A stretch of DNA of 64,000 nucleotides. It comes from Actinacidiphila oryziradicis (GTDB taxonomy: Bacteria; Actinomycetota; Actinomycetes; Streptomycetales; Streptomycetaceae). Below the pieces are notes generated by a model. That model searched no databases. It had not been told where the DNA came from and was given only the letters and a program-made list of their open reading frames with translations. The stretch spans positions 1-64,000 of the forward strand of contig NZ_SUMC01000026.1 in assembly GCF_005047355.1 (NCBI RefSeq). Reading direction: 5' to 3'. The number at the start of each line of letters is the position of its first letter. Positions within the stretch are counted from its first letter, which is position 1. The position numbers were made by a program, and so were the translations under genes. Shown one piece after another: positions 1-9,240 of the stretch.

Positions 1-216
1 TCCTTCAGCTCGACCAGGGTGACCTGGACACCCCATTCGGCGGTCGCCACATCGAGGATCTCGCGGATGCCGAGGTTGATCCGGTCCGTCTCCGACAGCG
101 TCTCGTCGAGCGTGTGCTGGCCCACGATCTTGCGCAGGGTCGTCTGGGCGATCTGGTTGATAGCGGCGTGGACGTTCTCGATCGCGATGACTGCTGTGTG
201 GTGCGCCGCCAGGGAC
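1..216 (-). pseudogene. SPFH/band-7 (stomatin/slipin) fragment, 5'-truncated
   Basis: The reverse strand encodes about 70 residues typical of the second half of a stomatin/slipin SPFH domain: AVIAIENV, then QIAQTTLRKIVGQHTLDE and WGVQVTLVELK. SPFH proteins are membrane-associated scaffolds. There is no start codon or N-terminal membrane segment in this window. Upstream the frame runs into the tail of the PIN gene with no SPFH similarity beyond about position 212. The C-terminal part lies off the left edge. I read it as a gene that lost its 5' half at a junction next to the PIN toxin gene. A complete gene could only exist if the start were internal, which is unlikely. Confidence 0.55.
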
Positions 217-222
217 TGGAAT

Positions 223-243
223 CCCGAACCCGCTGCGTTCGGG
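223..243 (-). terminator. Hairpin immediately after the PIN toxin stop
   Basis: CCCGAAC (223-229) and GTTCGGG (237-243) form a 7-bp perfect stem with a 7-nt loop, abutting the PIN gene stop codon (244-246). There is no T-tract. It could be a weak terminator, or the mark of the junction to the SPFH fragment. Confidence 0.35.
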
Positions 244-636
244 TTACACGGTGCGCACGACGAGTGCGGGTTTGCTGTCCTGGGCGTTGACCAGGGTGTG
301 GATGTCGTTCGGGTCGGAGGTCCAGATGATCGCGCCGAGCGTGGCTGCCATGATGACGACGGTGGCATCTACCGCGTCGGCGGTCGTGGCTTTGCCGCAC
401 AGGATGCCGGCGGCCTTGGCTGTCTCCAGGCCTACAGGCTCGATCCGGCAGCTGGCCAGGAACTTGCCCAGGCGGACCTGGCGGCGAGCGTCGCGCCAGG
501 CCTGGCTGACCACGACGGCCGGGATGTGGATGTCGCGGCCGTCGTCCAGGGCGAGACTGTGGCGGGCCCACATGCGCCGGTCGTTGTTGTCGATGGCGAT
601 CAAGGCGCCGGCGTCGTGCAGATGGGGAATGCTCAC
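244..636 (-). CDS. PIN-domain ribonuclease toxin (VapC-like)
   Basis: A 130-residue PIN-domain protein, the toxin half of a type II toxin-antitoxin pair that would cleave RNA. The first acidic residue is in HDAGALIAID near the N terminus. TADAVDATVV and TSDPND near the C terminus supply the other aspartates. The usual glutamate after the second strand is replaced by glutamine (VVVSQAWRDA), a variant I associate with actinobacterial PIN proteins. The GTG start at 634-636 overlaps the antitoxin stop (GTGA), showing translational coupling. Because the antitoxin upstream looks clipped, this toxin may be inactive or controlled elsewhere. Confidence 0.75.
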   Translation of the reverse strand: MSIPHLHDAGALIAIDNNDRRMWARHSLALDDGRDIHIPAVVVSQAWRDARRQVRLGKFLASCRIEPVGLETAKAAGILCGKATTADAVDATVVIMAATLGAIIWTSDPNDIHTLVNAQDSKPALVVRTV

Positions 637-821
637 GCGGCGTCGGCTCCCGCGCCGCCCAGGTACTCGGCGTCGGCGGTAGCCATCTCCGCACGGGCGG
701 CGGCCAACTCCTCTGGGGTGAAGCCGCCGTGCTCCGCCTGCCACTCGCTCACTGCTGCCCGCCCGATACGTAGACGCAGCTCACGCTCGGCGGCGCCGGC
801 GATCAGGCGCGACAGGGGCAT
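633..821 (-). CDS. Antitoxin partner of the PIN toxin, N-terminally clipped
   Basis: A short, charged, helical protein of 62 residues (SRLIAGAAERELRLRIG, then a glutamate/alanine-rich tail) directly upstream of and overlapping the PIN gene. This is the normal antitoxin position. The ATG at 819-821 is the only start in frame. The frame stays antitoxin-like for six more codons upstream (AAREAG) and then hits a stop within the tetR 3' end. Relatives usually carry about 20 more N-terminal residues with the DNA-binding ribbon, so the DNA-binding part is probably lost. It overlaps the end of the tetR gene by 41 bases. Confidence 0.6.
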   Translation of the reverse strand: MPLSRLIAGAAERELRLRIGRAAVSEWQAEHGGFTPEELAAARAEMATADAEYLGGAGADAA

Positions 822-1401
822 GCCTGCCTCCCGGGCGGCGGGTGACGCCGTCCATCAGCAGGTCGAGCAGCCGCTCGGCCTGCACGCGCTGGTGGACAGC
901 CCCGGCTACGAGGGTGACACCCGCCAGGCTCATCAGGATGTCGGGTGAGGGCACGTCCCCCCGGATCACCCCCTGGGTGATCCCGGCGAGACGGAACTCC
1001 TCGATCGCGCCGGTCAGCTGCTCGCGCGTCTGCGAGCTCAGCTGCTCGTCGCTCTGCAGGAGAGTCTTGAGCGTGTCGGCCATACCGTGCTTGGCGGCGA
1101 GGTAGTCCAGCACCTGGGACATCCACGCCCGCAGGGCCCGGTCGGCGGGCAGCTCGCCGAGGAGGTCCGAAGTTTGGGCGGAGAGCCGGGCCGTCTCGTA
1201 GCGGTAGGTGGCGTCGACGAGCTGCTCGCGGGTCGGGAAGCGTCGGTACAAGGTGGCGATCCCGACGCCCGCGTCCTTCGCGATCTGCTTCAGGGTCGCG
1301 GCGGCGCCGTCCCGGGCGAAGGCCAGGGCGGCCGCGGCGAGCAGTTTGTCTTCGTTGGCCCGTGCGTCGGCCCGGATTGGTCGGCCGGACGGATCAGGCA
1401 T
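781..1401 (-). CDS. TetR-family transcriptional regulator
   Basis: A 206-residue TetR repressor. The N-terminal helix-turn-helix (residues about 15-60) reads ANEDKLLAAAALAFARDG and VGIATLYRRFPTREQLVD. The rest is the helical ligand-binding domain. It is divergent from an aldo-keto reductase gene, and a perfect dyad lies in the shared 147-bp promoter, so it probably represses both itself and that gene. The last 20 or so residues (RRPGGRHAPVAPDRRRRRA) are read from sequence that encodes the antitoxin in another frame, so the natural C terminus seems to have been replaced at a deletion junction near 840. The ATG is at 1399-1401. Confidence 0.85.
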   Translation of the reverse strand: MPDPSGRPIRADARANEDKLLAAAALAFARDGAAATLKQIAKDAGVGIATLYRRFPTREQLVDATYRYETARLSAQTSDLLGELPADRALRAWMSQVLDYLAAKHGMADTLKTLLQSDEQLSSQTREQLTGAIEEFRLAGITQGVIRGDVPSPDILMSLAGVTLVAGAVHQRVQAERLLDLLMDGVTRRPGGRHAPVAPDRRRRRA

Positions 1402-1455
1402 GCGGTTCTTCCTCTCGACTTGCCATGTGGAGTCGGTTCCGTTTAGCGTGACGAC

Positions 1456-1477
1456 TAAGCGGACCCTGCTCCGCTTA
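1456..1477. promoter_or_regulatory. TetR operator between tetR and the aldo-keto reductase gene
   Basis: TAAGCGGA (1456-1463) and TCCGCTTA (1470-1477) form a perfect 8-bp inverted repeat with a 6-bp spacer. The 22-bp length is usual for TetR-family sites. It lies midway between the divergent starts at 1401 and 1549. A partial half-site TTTAGCG lies just to the left (1442-1448). Confidence 0.65.
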
Positions 1478-1548
1478 TTGGGGACGGTAGCAGGTTGCTG
1501 TCGGCCGTTCCATCGCACCGCCGCGATCACAGAAGGGCCGCCCACGCC

Positions 1549-2598
<1,050 letters not shown>

Positions 2599-2632
2599 AC
2601 CGGGCGGGCCGTCTCGCAGCCGCACACGCCGG

Positions 2633-2662
2633 GGTCGGGGGCCGCCCAGGCGGCCCCCGACC
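2633..2662 (+). terminator. Strong hairpin after the aldo-keto reductase gene
   Basis: GGTCGGGGGCCG (2633-2644) and CGGCCCCCGACC (2651-2662) form a 12-bp perfect GC stem with a 6-nt loop, 35 bases after the stop codon. Confidence 0.7.
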
Positions 2663-2676
2663 GATCGGTGAGGAGC

Positions 2677-2795
2677 TGAAACACCCCACCGCTGTTCCAT
2701 GGGTGGTCGCCTGTGAAACACCGTCACGACCGCGGACCACTCAGGGCTTTTCATGTTTCATGAGTTGTTGCAAACGGCTGGACGGCTGAAACACC
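2677..2795. repeat. Cluster of TGAAACACC words upstream of the recombinase remnant
   Basis: TGAAACACC occurs exactly at 2677-2685, 2714-2722 and 2787-2795. The inverted core TGTTTCA occurs at 2754-2760 and again farther off at 3320-3326. The cluster sits just before and across the start of a serine-recombinase remnant, as subsites of a recombination site would. The half-site also resembles half of a chromosomal parS (GTTTCACGTGAAAC), but no complete parS is present. Confidence 0.45.
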
Positions 2796-3319
2796 CTCAT
2801 GAACAGTCGGGGCTCGTGAGCGACGGCTTCAAGCGCGTGGAATCGCACGCCTGCCCGATGTCCACCTGCGCCGCCCCTGCGGGTTCGCCGTGCCGGACCG
2901 GCAAGGGCAAGGTGGCCATCCAGTACCACACCGCCCGCTTCCGCCTCGTGCCCCAACTCGCCAAGGCCCTCAACGTGCCGACCCCCGCCGTACCCCAACC
3001 CCGCTCGGTCTGGACCGAGCTGCCCAGGCCGGTGAACGCGGGCGCCGAGCCAGCCGGACACGTACGCCTCGGATACTGCCGCGCCTCGACCGCACGGCAG
3101 TCCCTGCGCGCCCGGGCTTCGATCGACCATCCGCCGGCAACCAACCGCCACGGCGAAGCGGTCGCAGGTCGGTTCGGCCTGATCCCCGCGCTGGATCGCC
3201 CCCGCCTCCAGATAAGTCAAGACCGTTCCGGTCACCGATTGGCATCGGTTCCTCCCAGTCGGCCATTGCCAGAGGCAGATGGGGAAATTGACGCAGATGT
3301 TAGGCGACGGGGGCATTGA
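2753..3319 (+). pseudogene. Serine recombinase (resolvase/invertase) remnant with N-terminal zinc-finger region
   Basis: Residues from about 35 on match the zinc-finger leader of Streptomyces recombinases: CPMSTCAAPAGSPCRTGKGK, then YHTARFRLVPQLAKAL. These are followed by the first strand of a resolvase domain, AGHVRLGYCRASTARQSL. After that the similarity stops, near 3120, and the catalytic domain and DNA-binding end are missing. The reading frame stays open to 3319 by chance. The catalytic serine stretch is present (RASTARQ), but the protein would be a fragment. GTG 2816 is the likelier original start than ATG 2753, since family-like sequence begins after it. Confidence 0.6.
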
Positions 3320-3548
3320 TGTTTCAGAAAGAAGCGGTAGTCTCCGGGCAGTTGGCTCAGTGATCGACACAATGCGGTCGGTCAGTCTGTCTTGATCCGC
3401 TTCGTTCCGGAATCAGCCTCAATCGGATACCAAGTGCCTGGTCAAGAATGTCGGCGGCGTCCCCCTACGGCCGGTTCACGGCTTCCGGTTGGCCCGCTCG
3501 GCTGCCGGGGCGTCCTGATGCCGAGAAGAAGCAACACAGGAGGGCTTG

Positions 3549-6146
3549 GTGTCCGTGGACGAGGTGAACGGGCCCGCGCGGCCGGCCCCGGCGCAGCGCG
3601 ACCGGCGCGGCTGGCGGGGCATAACCGACCGATGGCCGTTCCGGCTCAAGCTCAACGTGCTGGTCGGCGTGCCGTTGGTGGTGATCTGCCTGCTGATGGC
3701 CGATGTGATCAGCGGCCTGGTGGGGCAGGCCCAGGACGCAGCCGCGGACGCCCAGTTGGTCCGCGACAGCCGGCCGGTCGCCGAGCTCGTCGACCGGCTG
3801 CAGAGCGAGCATCAGCAGGCGCTGCTGCTGTCAGTTCGGTACGAGGCCGGCACCTCCGGCAAGCGCCCCTCGCTCACGGCCTACCAGAAGGCCCAGGCCG
3901 CAGTGGACGTCCAGGTCGTCACGGTCCGTGAGAGCTTCGGCGCCCGCCTGTCCACCAACGAGGCGCTGGCCCTCAAGAAGATCGGCGGCCTGAGCGGCCT
4001 GCGGGCCACCGTCGAGCAGAGCTACCTGCCCACCGCCAAGATCGACCAGGCGTACCTCTCGCCCGTGGACGGCCTGATCGACGGCCTCGGCCTCGTCCAC
4101 AACATGCACGACACCATCACCGCCATCCAGCTGGATTCGCTGCTGCACGCAGCAGCCTCCTACCGATCCTTCGAGACCGCGGTGTTCTCCGCGCAGACCG
4201 GCGACGCCAACGCGCTGACCGAGTTCGTCAACGCGGTCGGCGACAACGAGCTCTTCACCTACCAGACCGCCCGCTTCGGCCGGTTCTCCACCGACGCGCA
4301 GAGCACCGAACTCGCCAGAGTCCAGCAGACCCCCGTGTGGAACACCATCTTGTCGCAGTACGCGGGGCTGCAGGTGGACCCCAGCGCTCTGCGGGTCCAG
4401 GGGCCGGAACAGATACGGAAGGCGTTCACCAAGGCCCTGCGGTCGTACCCGGACTACCAGGCACAGGCGCAGAACCGGCTGGTAATCACCGGCTCACTGA
4501 TCGGTCAGATCGCCGGCCACGTCGACCGGGCGTCCAGCAACGCTTGGTGGCACGCCGCCTGGCTGCTCGTCAGCGTGCTGCTGGCGTTCGCCCTCTGGCT
4601 GGCCTTCTCGGTGGTCATCCGCCGCTCGGTGGTCCGCCCGGTGCAGGCCCTCACCGCCGCCGCCACCCAGGTGGCCGAGGTCGCCGGCGAGGAACTCGCC
4701 AGGGTGGCCGACGACGACACCGACGACGCGAGCCCACCCCGGCTGCGCAAGGTGCCGGTCACGGCACGCGACGAGATCGGTGACCTCGCGGACGCCTTCA
4801 ACCGGGTTCAGACCGCCGCCGCCGCGCTGCTCGAACGCCAGGTGCTCAGCCGCCGCAACGTGGCCGAGATGTTCGGCAACGTCGGCCGCCGGGTGAGCAA
4901 TCTGACCGCCCGCCAGCTCACCCTGATCGACGCCGTCGAGCGCGGCGAGACCAACCCCGACCTGCTCAACCGCCTCTACCGCATCGACCACCTCGCGGTA
5001 CGCCTGCAGCGCAACGCGGACAGCCTGATGCTGCTGGCCGGCGTCCGCGAGACAGGCCTGGACGCCGGCCCCACCACGCTCACCAACGTCGTACGGGCCG
5101 CGCTCGGGCAGATCGAGGACTACCAGCGGGTCTCCCTGGACGGCGACAGGGATGTCACGGTGGCTCCCGACATCATCGCTGACCTGACCTTGATGATCGC
5201 CGAGCTCCTGGAGAATGGGGTGGCGTTCTCCCCGGCCCACAGCCCCGTCGAGGTGGTGGTGAGCAGCGGGGCCGAGGGCGCCCTGATCGAAATCAGCGAC
5301 CACGGGCTGGGCATGAGCGAGGAACGGCTCGCCGAGGAGAACTCCCGGCTGATCCGCCGCGAACGCCTCGATCTGGCGCCCACCAAGGTGCTCGGCCTGT
5401 TCGTCGTCGGCAGCCTGGCCCGCCGCTGGGGTGTCCGCGTCACCCTGAGCCGTACACCGGGCGGCGGTGTCACCAGCCGGGTGGCGATCCCCTCGGTCCT
5501 GCTGCTCCTGATGAGCGCCTTCACGGAAGACATCGGCCCGGCACACGACACCGACCGTCCCGGCGCTCGGGACGCCGATGCCAGGGCCGCGCTGCCGCAG
5601 CTGTCGTCGGCGGACCGCCGTCCGCAGGCGCCCGCGCTCCTCGCGTCGGCGCTCCCGCAGGCTCGCGCCGCGCTGCCGCCCGCGGACGCCGACGACCATC
5701 GGCGTCCTGAAGCGGCTCCGCTGCCGCAGCGCGTCCCCCAGCGGCAACATCCCTCGGCTGCCCCCGCGGCCGGTGCCTCCCAACCCGGTGCCTCCCAACC
5801 CGCGGCCTCCCAACCCGCGGCCTCCCAACCCGCGGCCTCCCAACTCGCGGCCCCCCAACCCGCGGCCGCCGAACCTGCCGCCCAGCACTCCGCCGGTGAA
5901 CCGGAGGACGGCGGGTCGCGTCCGCTGCACCGCCGGGTGCGTGGAGCCACGCTCCACGCGACGCTGGGCGAGACCCGAGGACGCGGGGCACGCGAGGCGC
6001 CTCGCATCGTCGACGCGGAGGCGGTCCGCTCGGAACTCGACGAGTTCGAAGCTGCTGTGGCACGCGCGCACCGCGACAGCGCCGACGCCACGGCCCCCAC
6101 CACCGCCCAGCACCAAGCAGGGCTTCCGGAAGGAGCGGAGCAGTGA
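3549..6146 (+). CDS. cvnA: Conservon sensor protein CvnA (NIT-HAMP-HATPase)
   Basis: An 865-residue membrane sensor of a Streptomyces conservon. Segments in order: TM helix about 36-58, extracellular nitrate/nitrite-sensing-like helical domain about 60-330, TM helix about 337-358, HAMP to about 421, a dimerisation-like helix with RIDHLAVRLQ near 478, and an HATPase_c domain about 547-648 with ELLENGVAFSP (N box) and ISDHGLGM (G1). A disordered Pro/Ala/Gln-rich tail follows, containing a tandem repeat. GTG 3549 follows AGGAGG (3538-3543) at 5-nt spacing. TTG 3546 is too close. It heads a cvnABCD operon and overlaps cvnB by GTGA. It would pass signals to the CvnB-C-D complex at the membrane. 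Confidence 0.9.
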   Translation: MSVDEVNGPARPAPAQRDRRGWRGITDRWPFRLKLNVLVGVPLVVICLLMADVISGLVGQAQDAAADAQLVRDSRPVAELVDRLQSEHQQALLLSVRYEAGTSGKRPSLTAYQKAQAAVDVQVVTVRESFGARLSTNEALALKKIGGLSGLRATVEQSYLPTAKIDQAYLSPVDGLIDGLGLVHNMHDTITAIQLDSLLHAAASYRSFETAVFSAQTGDANALTEFVNAVGDNELFTYQTARFGRFSTDAQSTELARVQQTPVWNTILSQYAGLQVDPSALRVQGPEQIRKAFTKALRSYPDYQAQAQNRLVITGSLIGQIAGHVDRASSNAWWHAAWLLVSVLLAFALWLAFSVVIRRSVVRPVQALTAAATQVAEVAGEELARVADDDTDDASPPRLRKVPVTARDEIGDLADAFNRVQTAAAALLERQVLSRRNVAEMFGNVGRRVSNLTARQLTLIDAVERGETNPDLLNRLYRIDHLAVRLQRNADSLMLLAGVRETGLDAGPTTLTNVVRAALGQIEDYQRVSLDGDRDVTVAPDIIADLTLMIAELLENGVAFSPAHSPVEVVVSSGAEGALIEISDHGLGMSEERLAEENSRLIRRERLDLAPTKVLGLFVVGSLARRWGVRVTLSRTPGGGVTSRVAIPSVLLLLMSAFTEDIGPAHDTDRPGARDADARAALPQLSSADRRPQAPALLASALPQARAALPPADADDHRRPEAAPLPQRVPQRQHPSAAPAAGASQPGASQPAASQPAASQPAASQLAAPQPAAAEPAAQHSAGEPEDGGSRPLHRRVRGATLHATLGETRGRGAREAPRIVDAEAVRSELDEFEAAVARAHRDSADATAPTTAQHQAGLPEGAEQ
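5770..5875 (+). repeat. 15-bp tandem repeat in the cvnA tail
   Basis: The 15-bp unit CCTCCCAACCCGCGG is repeated about six to seven times with small changes. It encodes repeats of Ala-Ser-Gln-Pro-Ala in the cytoplasmic tail. The copies diverge toward the right end. Copy number is likely variable by slippage. Confidence 0.8.
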
Positions 6147-6619
6147 AAACGCCGACAAGTGACACCTCGACCGAGCAGGCCACGCCCGGCGATCTGCGGG
6201 TTGCCGCAGCCGACTTCACCTGGCTGCTGAGCCGCTTCGCCACCGAGACCGCGGGGGTGGTGGACGCTATCGCCGTGTCCTCCGACGGACTGTTGATCGC
6301 GGTCTCGCAGCTACGTGACAGCTCGGACTCCGACCGGCTCGCTGCCATCGTCTCCGGCATGACCAGCCTGGCGGCCGGCGTCGCGGGCAACTACGGTCTC
6401 GGTGGTCTCAACAGGGTGATCATCGATCTGGAGGAGGGACATGTCCTGGTCTCCGCGATCGGCAGCGGCGCCGTGCTCGGTGTGGTCACCTCCAAGGAGG
6501 CCAAGCTGGGCAACATCGCGTACGAGATGACCGTCTTCGCCAACCGGGCCGGCGCCGCGCTGAGCCCACAGCTCGTCCTCGAACTGAAGAACAACGTCGG
6601 TTCCAGATCCGCCGAGTGA
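6143..6619 (+). CDS. cvnB: Conservon protein CvnB (roadblock/LC7 domain)
   Basis: A 158-residue roadblock/LC7-fold protein. The core (about 20-125) starts LRVAAADFTWLLSRFATETAG and has VDAIAVSSDGLLIAVSQ, then LEEGHVLVSAIGSGAVLGVV. In conservons this protein works with the CvnD GTPase like a small-GTPase regulator. GTG 6143 overlaps the cvnA stop (GTGA) and follows GGAAGGAG. It is the second gene of the operon. Confidence 0.92.
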   Translation: MKTPTSDTSTEQATPGDLRVAAADFTWLLSRFATETAGVVDAIAVSSDGLLIAVSQLRDSSDSDRLAAIVSGMTSLAAGVAGNYGLGGLNRVIIDLEEGHVLVSAIGSGAVLGVVTSKEAKLGNIAYEMTVFANRAGAALSPQLVLELKNNVGSRSAE

Positions 6620-6661
6620 CCGGTACCGGGGAGGATTCCGGGGTTAGGGGAAGGAGGGCCC

Positions 6662-7093
6662 ATGACGGCCGGCGACACGCAAGCCGACGGGGACGCCGTC
6701 TCGGGCCTGGCCGCAGACCCGGTCGGGCGCGCCCCCGCCGTGCGGCCGTTCCTGGTCACCGCGGGCCGGGTGGCAGGCACCAGGGCCGGCACGCCGATGC
6801 CCCTGGAGACCCAGGTCGTATCGACCGCGGCGGGCATCGTGGGCATGGAACGGCTGGCCTTCGAGCGGCGCGACATTGTCGCCCTGTGCCGGCATCCGCA
6901 GTCGCTCGCGGAGGTCGCGGCCCGGCTGCGGCTGCATCTGAACGTGGTCCGCGTCCTGGCCGAGGACCTGGAGTCCACCGGCGACCTGTCGGTGTACGTA
7001 CCCAGGCCCGAGGCGGCCAACGACCTCTCTGTACTGCGCAGGGTTATCGATGGTCTGCGGACCATCCCCGACTTCCGGGAGACAACTCCGTGA
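6662..7093 (+). CDS. cvnC: Conservon protein CvnC (DUF742)
   Basis: A 143-residue DUF742 protein with RPFLVTAGR and a winged-helix-like C-terminal half (IVALCRHPQSLAEVAARL, then LHLNVVRVLAEDL). The biochemical role is not established; conservon complexes form at the membrane. ATG 6662 follows GGGAAGGAGGG. It overlaps cvnD by GTGA, so the two are translationally coupled. Confidence 0.92.
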   Translation: MTAGDTQADGDAVSGLAADPVGRAPAVRPFLVTAGRVAGTRAGTPMPLETQVVSTAAGIVGMERLAFERRDIVALCRHPQSLAEVAARLRLHLNVVRVLAEDLESTGDLSVYVPRPEAANDLSVLRRVIDGLRTIPDFRETTP

Positions 7094-7689
7094 CACCAAT
7101 CGAGACCGCGGCCCGCGGCCGCGACCAGCGGTCCGCCAACCGGCCGCCGCTGCCGGTCAAGCTGGTCATCGCGGGCGGCTTCGGGGTGGGCAAGACCACG
7201 ACCGTCGGCTCCATCTCCGAGATCGACCCGCTGACCACCGAAGCGGCCATCACCGAGGTCGCGGCGGGCGTGGACGACCTCAGCCTCACGCCACGCAAGA
7301 CGACCACCACGGTCGCCATGGACTTCGGCTGTATCACCATCGACCCGACCCTGAAGCTCTACCTGTTCGGCACGCCCGGCCAGGAGCGGTTCGGCTTCAT
7401 GTGGGACGACTTGGTCGAGGGGGCGCTCGGCGGGCTCGTCATCGTCGACACCCGGCGGCTGGACGACTGCTACGCCGCGGTCGACTACTTCGAGCACAAG
7501 CAGATCCCGTTCGTCGTCGCGGTCAACGCCTTCGACGGCAAGGTCGAGCACGACCTGGACCAGATCCGCTGGGCGCTCGACGTCGCCGACCAGGTCCCGC
7601 TGGTCACCTTCGACGCCCGTCGGCGCGGCTCGGTACGCGACGCGCTGCTGGCCGTCCTGGAACTGGCGCTGGAGCGGGCCGAGGGCTGA
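7090..7689 (+). CDS. cvnD: Conservon GTPase CvnD
   Basis: A 199-residue small ATP/GTP-binding protein. Walker A GGFGVGKTTT is at residues 29-38. The switch II-like FGTPGQERFGFMW is at about 91-103. The base-recognition-like AVNAFDG follows. GTG 7090 overlaps the cvnC stop. This last operon member would cycle between nucleotide states with CvnB as partner. No receptor gene such as a cytochrome P450 follows, unlike some larger conservons. Confidence 0.93.
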   Translation: MTPIETAARGRDQRSANRPPLPVKLVIAGGFGVGKTTTVGSISEIDPLTTEAAITEVAAGVDDLSLTPRKTTTTVAMDFGCITIDPTLKLYLFGTPGQERFGFMWDDLVEGALGGLVIVDTRRLDDCYAAVDYFEHKQIPFVVAVNAFDGKVEHDLDQIRWALDVADQVPLVTFDARRRGSVRDALLAVLELALERAEG

Positions 7690-7859
7690 CGACTGCCACA
7701 GACCGAGAACCGAGAACCGCAGTAAACAAGCTCGGAAAGCCACAGAACCAAACGCCCACTTGGGGGCCCTAGGGGTCCGTCTGTTCCCAGGCGTCGCCCC
7801 AGTCCGCGACGCGGGCGGCTGTCGCCCGATTCGGCCGACCTGCCGAAACCGACCGGCGG

Positions 7860-8126
7860 CTAACGGTGAACGTGCTGGTGAGGCTGATCGAATCGGCCCT
7901 CACCGCGGACCGGGCGACAGAGTCCCACACGGTGCAGCGGTGCCGCCAGAAAGGCCCGATCGCTCGGGCTGAACCGCACTTTCTCCTTGCCGAGTTGACG
8001 CTCCAGCGCCGTGATCTGATGGCGCAGGGCAAGGATCTCCACATCCTTCTCCCGATCACTCATCGGCATCAGGCGCAGCTTCGCGAACGCGTTCGTTACG
8101 CCCAGGTAAGCCAGTCGCAGCAGCAC
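7860..8126 (-). pseudogene. Transposase N-terminal fragment
   Basis: The first 60 residues match the leader of an integrase-core transposase found in actinobacteria: MLLRLAYLGVTNAFAKLRLM, then SDREKDVEILALRHQ and a basic segment ending DRAFLAA. The frame then leaves the family and stops after 88 residues, so the catalytic DDE domain is gone. It starts at GTG 8124-8126. The stretch between it and cvnD (7690-7860) shows no gene. Confidence 0.6.
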
Positions 8127-8264
8127 GGTCGATCATCATGCCGCAGTGACCGCCAGCCGCGCGAGAGCACCGGATCGAGCAACCGCGGTCGACATCCCCA
8201 AACCCGGCACACCCACTCCCACCAGGGCGGATGAGGTATTCGGCAAGGGCACCGTCAGCATTGA

Positions 8265-9240
8265 CTACCGTGAGCACGGCAGGCGGTAGAAGGCGCAGGC
8301 CGGCGGAATGGTCGCGCCGCTGAAAGGCGGCTGGGATACGCGGCTGTGGAAGGCGGCGCCCTGCAGCAGGTGGTGGGCGACATCGGCGACCCGGCGGTGG
8401 GCGGGATCCCGCAGCTCCGACCCGGCGACCCATTCGTTGAATGCCCCCATCGCCGGGCCGCACCACACCTGGAAGTCGCCCGAGCGCCCCTGATCACCGC
8501 TTACCGCCCAGCGGGAGGACTGGCCGAGGTACCAGCGGAAGAGCAGCGCCATCCGGTGCCGTTGGTCGTGTTCGGCGCGAGCGAGCTGGTCAGGGTGGTG
8601 CCGAGCGAGATACTCGGCCGTCTCCTGCCAGACCTCTGCTACCGGCCTCTGGAGGATCTTCCGCTCCAGGCGCTCGCGGTCGGCTGCTGACAGATCGTCA
8701 AGACCGTGGTGGCTGCGGTACAGCTCGTGCAGCCGCCGTGCCCGCCCGGGGAAGAGGGTTCCGCGCCGCAGGACTTGGACCTCGGCACCGGCTTCGAACA
8801 TGTCGGCGGCGGGCGCCATCGCGTAGTCGCCGTGCCCGGCTGCGGCGAGCAGGGCCTTGACCTCGGGCGAGGTGCCCGCCTCCAAGCAGGACTGGTTGAC
8901 CGAGCCGGTGACGATGTACGCGGCGCCCAGGTTGAAGGCGGCGAGTGCGGCCTGCGGGGTGCCGATGCCCCCGGCCGCGCCGACCCTGACCGGCACCGGG
9001 TAGCGGTGGGCCCGGGCGATCCGGTCGCGCAGGGCGAGCATCGACGGCATTGCGGTGATGAGGGGCTGACGGTCCGTGTGGCCCGCCGAGTCGGCCTCGA
9101 CGGTCAGGTCGTCGGCCATCGGGGCGCGTGCGGCCAGCTCGCTCTGCTCGGCGCTCACCAGCCCGCGGTCCAGCAGCTCGCGGACGATGGCCTCCGGAGC
9201 CGGCCGCAGGAACAGCTCGGTGGGCCACCAGGCGGCCTCC
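8265..9240 (-). pseudogene. PfaD-like enoyl reductase, N-terminal part missing
   Basis: From about 9235 to 8265 the reverse strand encodes the C-terminal two-thirds of a PfaD-type FMN enoyl reductase (nitronate-monooxygenase fold): ADDLTVEADSAGHTDRQPL, VRVGAAGGIGTPQAALAAF, YIVTGSVNQSCLEAGTSPE and QVWCGPAMGAFNEWV. PfaD reduces double bonds in trans for polyunsaturated-fatty-acid-like synthases. The N-terminal FMN-binding start is missing. Upstream in this frame the sequence is a shadow of the PfaC-like remnant. It is the last member of the reverse-strand synthase block and is probably non-functional unless rejoined. Confidence 0.65.

Noticed and set aside
2677..2795. parS-like centromere array
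   Set aside because: Only half-sites similar to parS are present. No complete GTTTCACGTGAAAC and no parAB genes nearby.
5770..5875. CRISPR-like short repeat array
   Set aside because: The repeat is head-to-tail without spacers and keeps frame within cvnA, so it is a coding minisatellite.
4494..6158. Long reverse-strand open frame opposite cvnA
   Set aside because: It is an antisense shadow in high-GC DNA. The forward strand has clear conservon motifs and a ribosome site.
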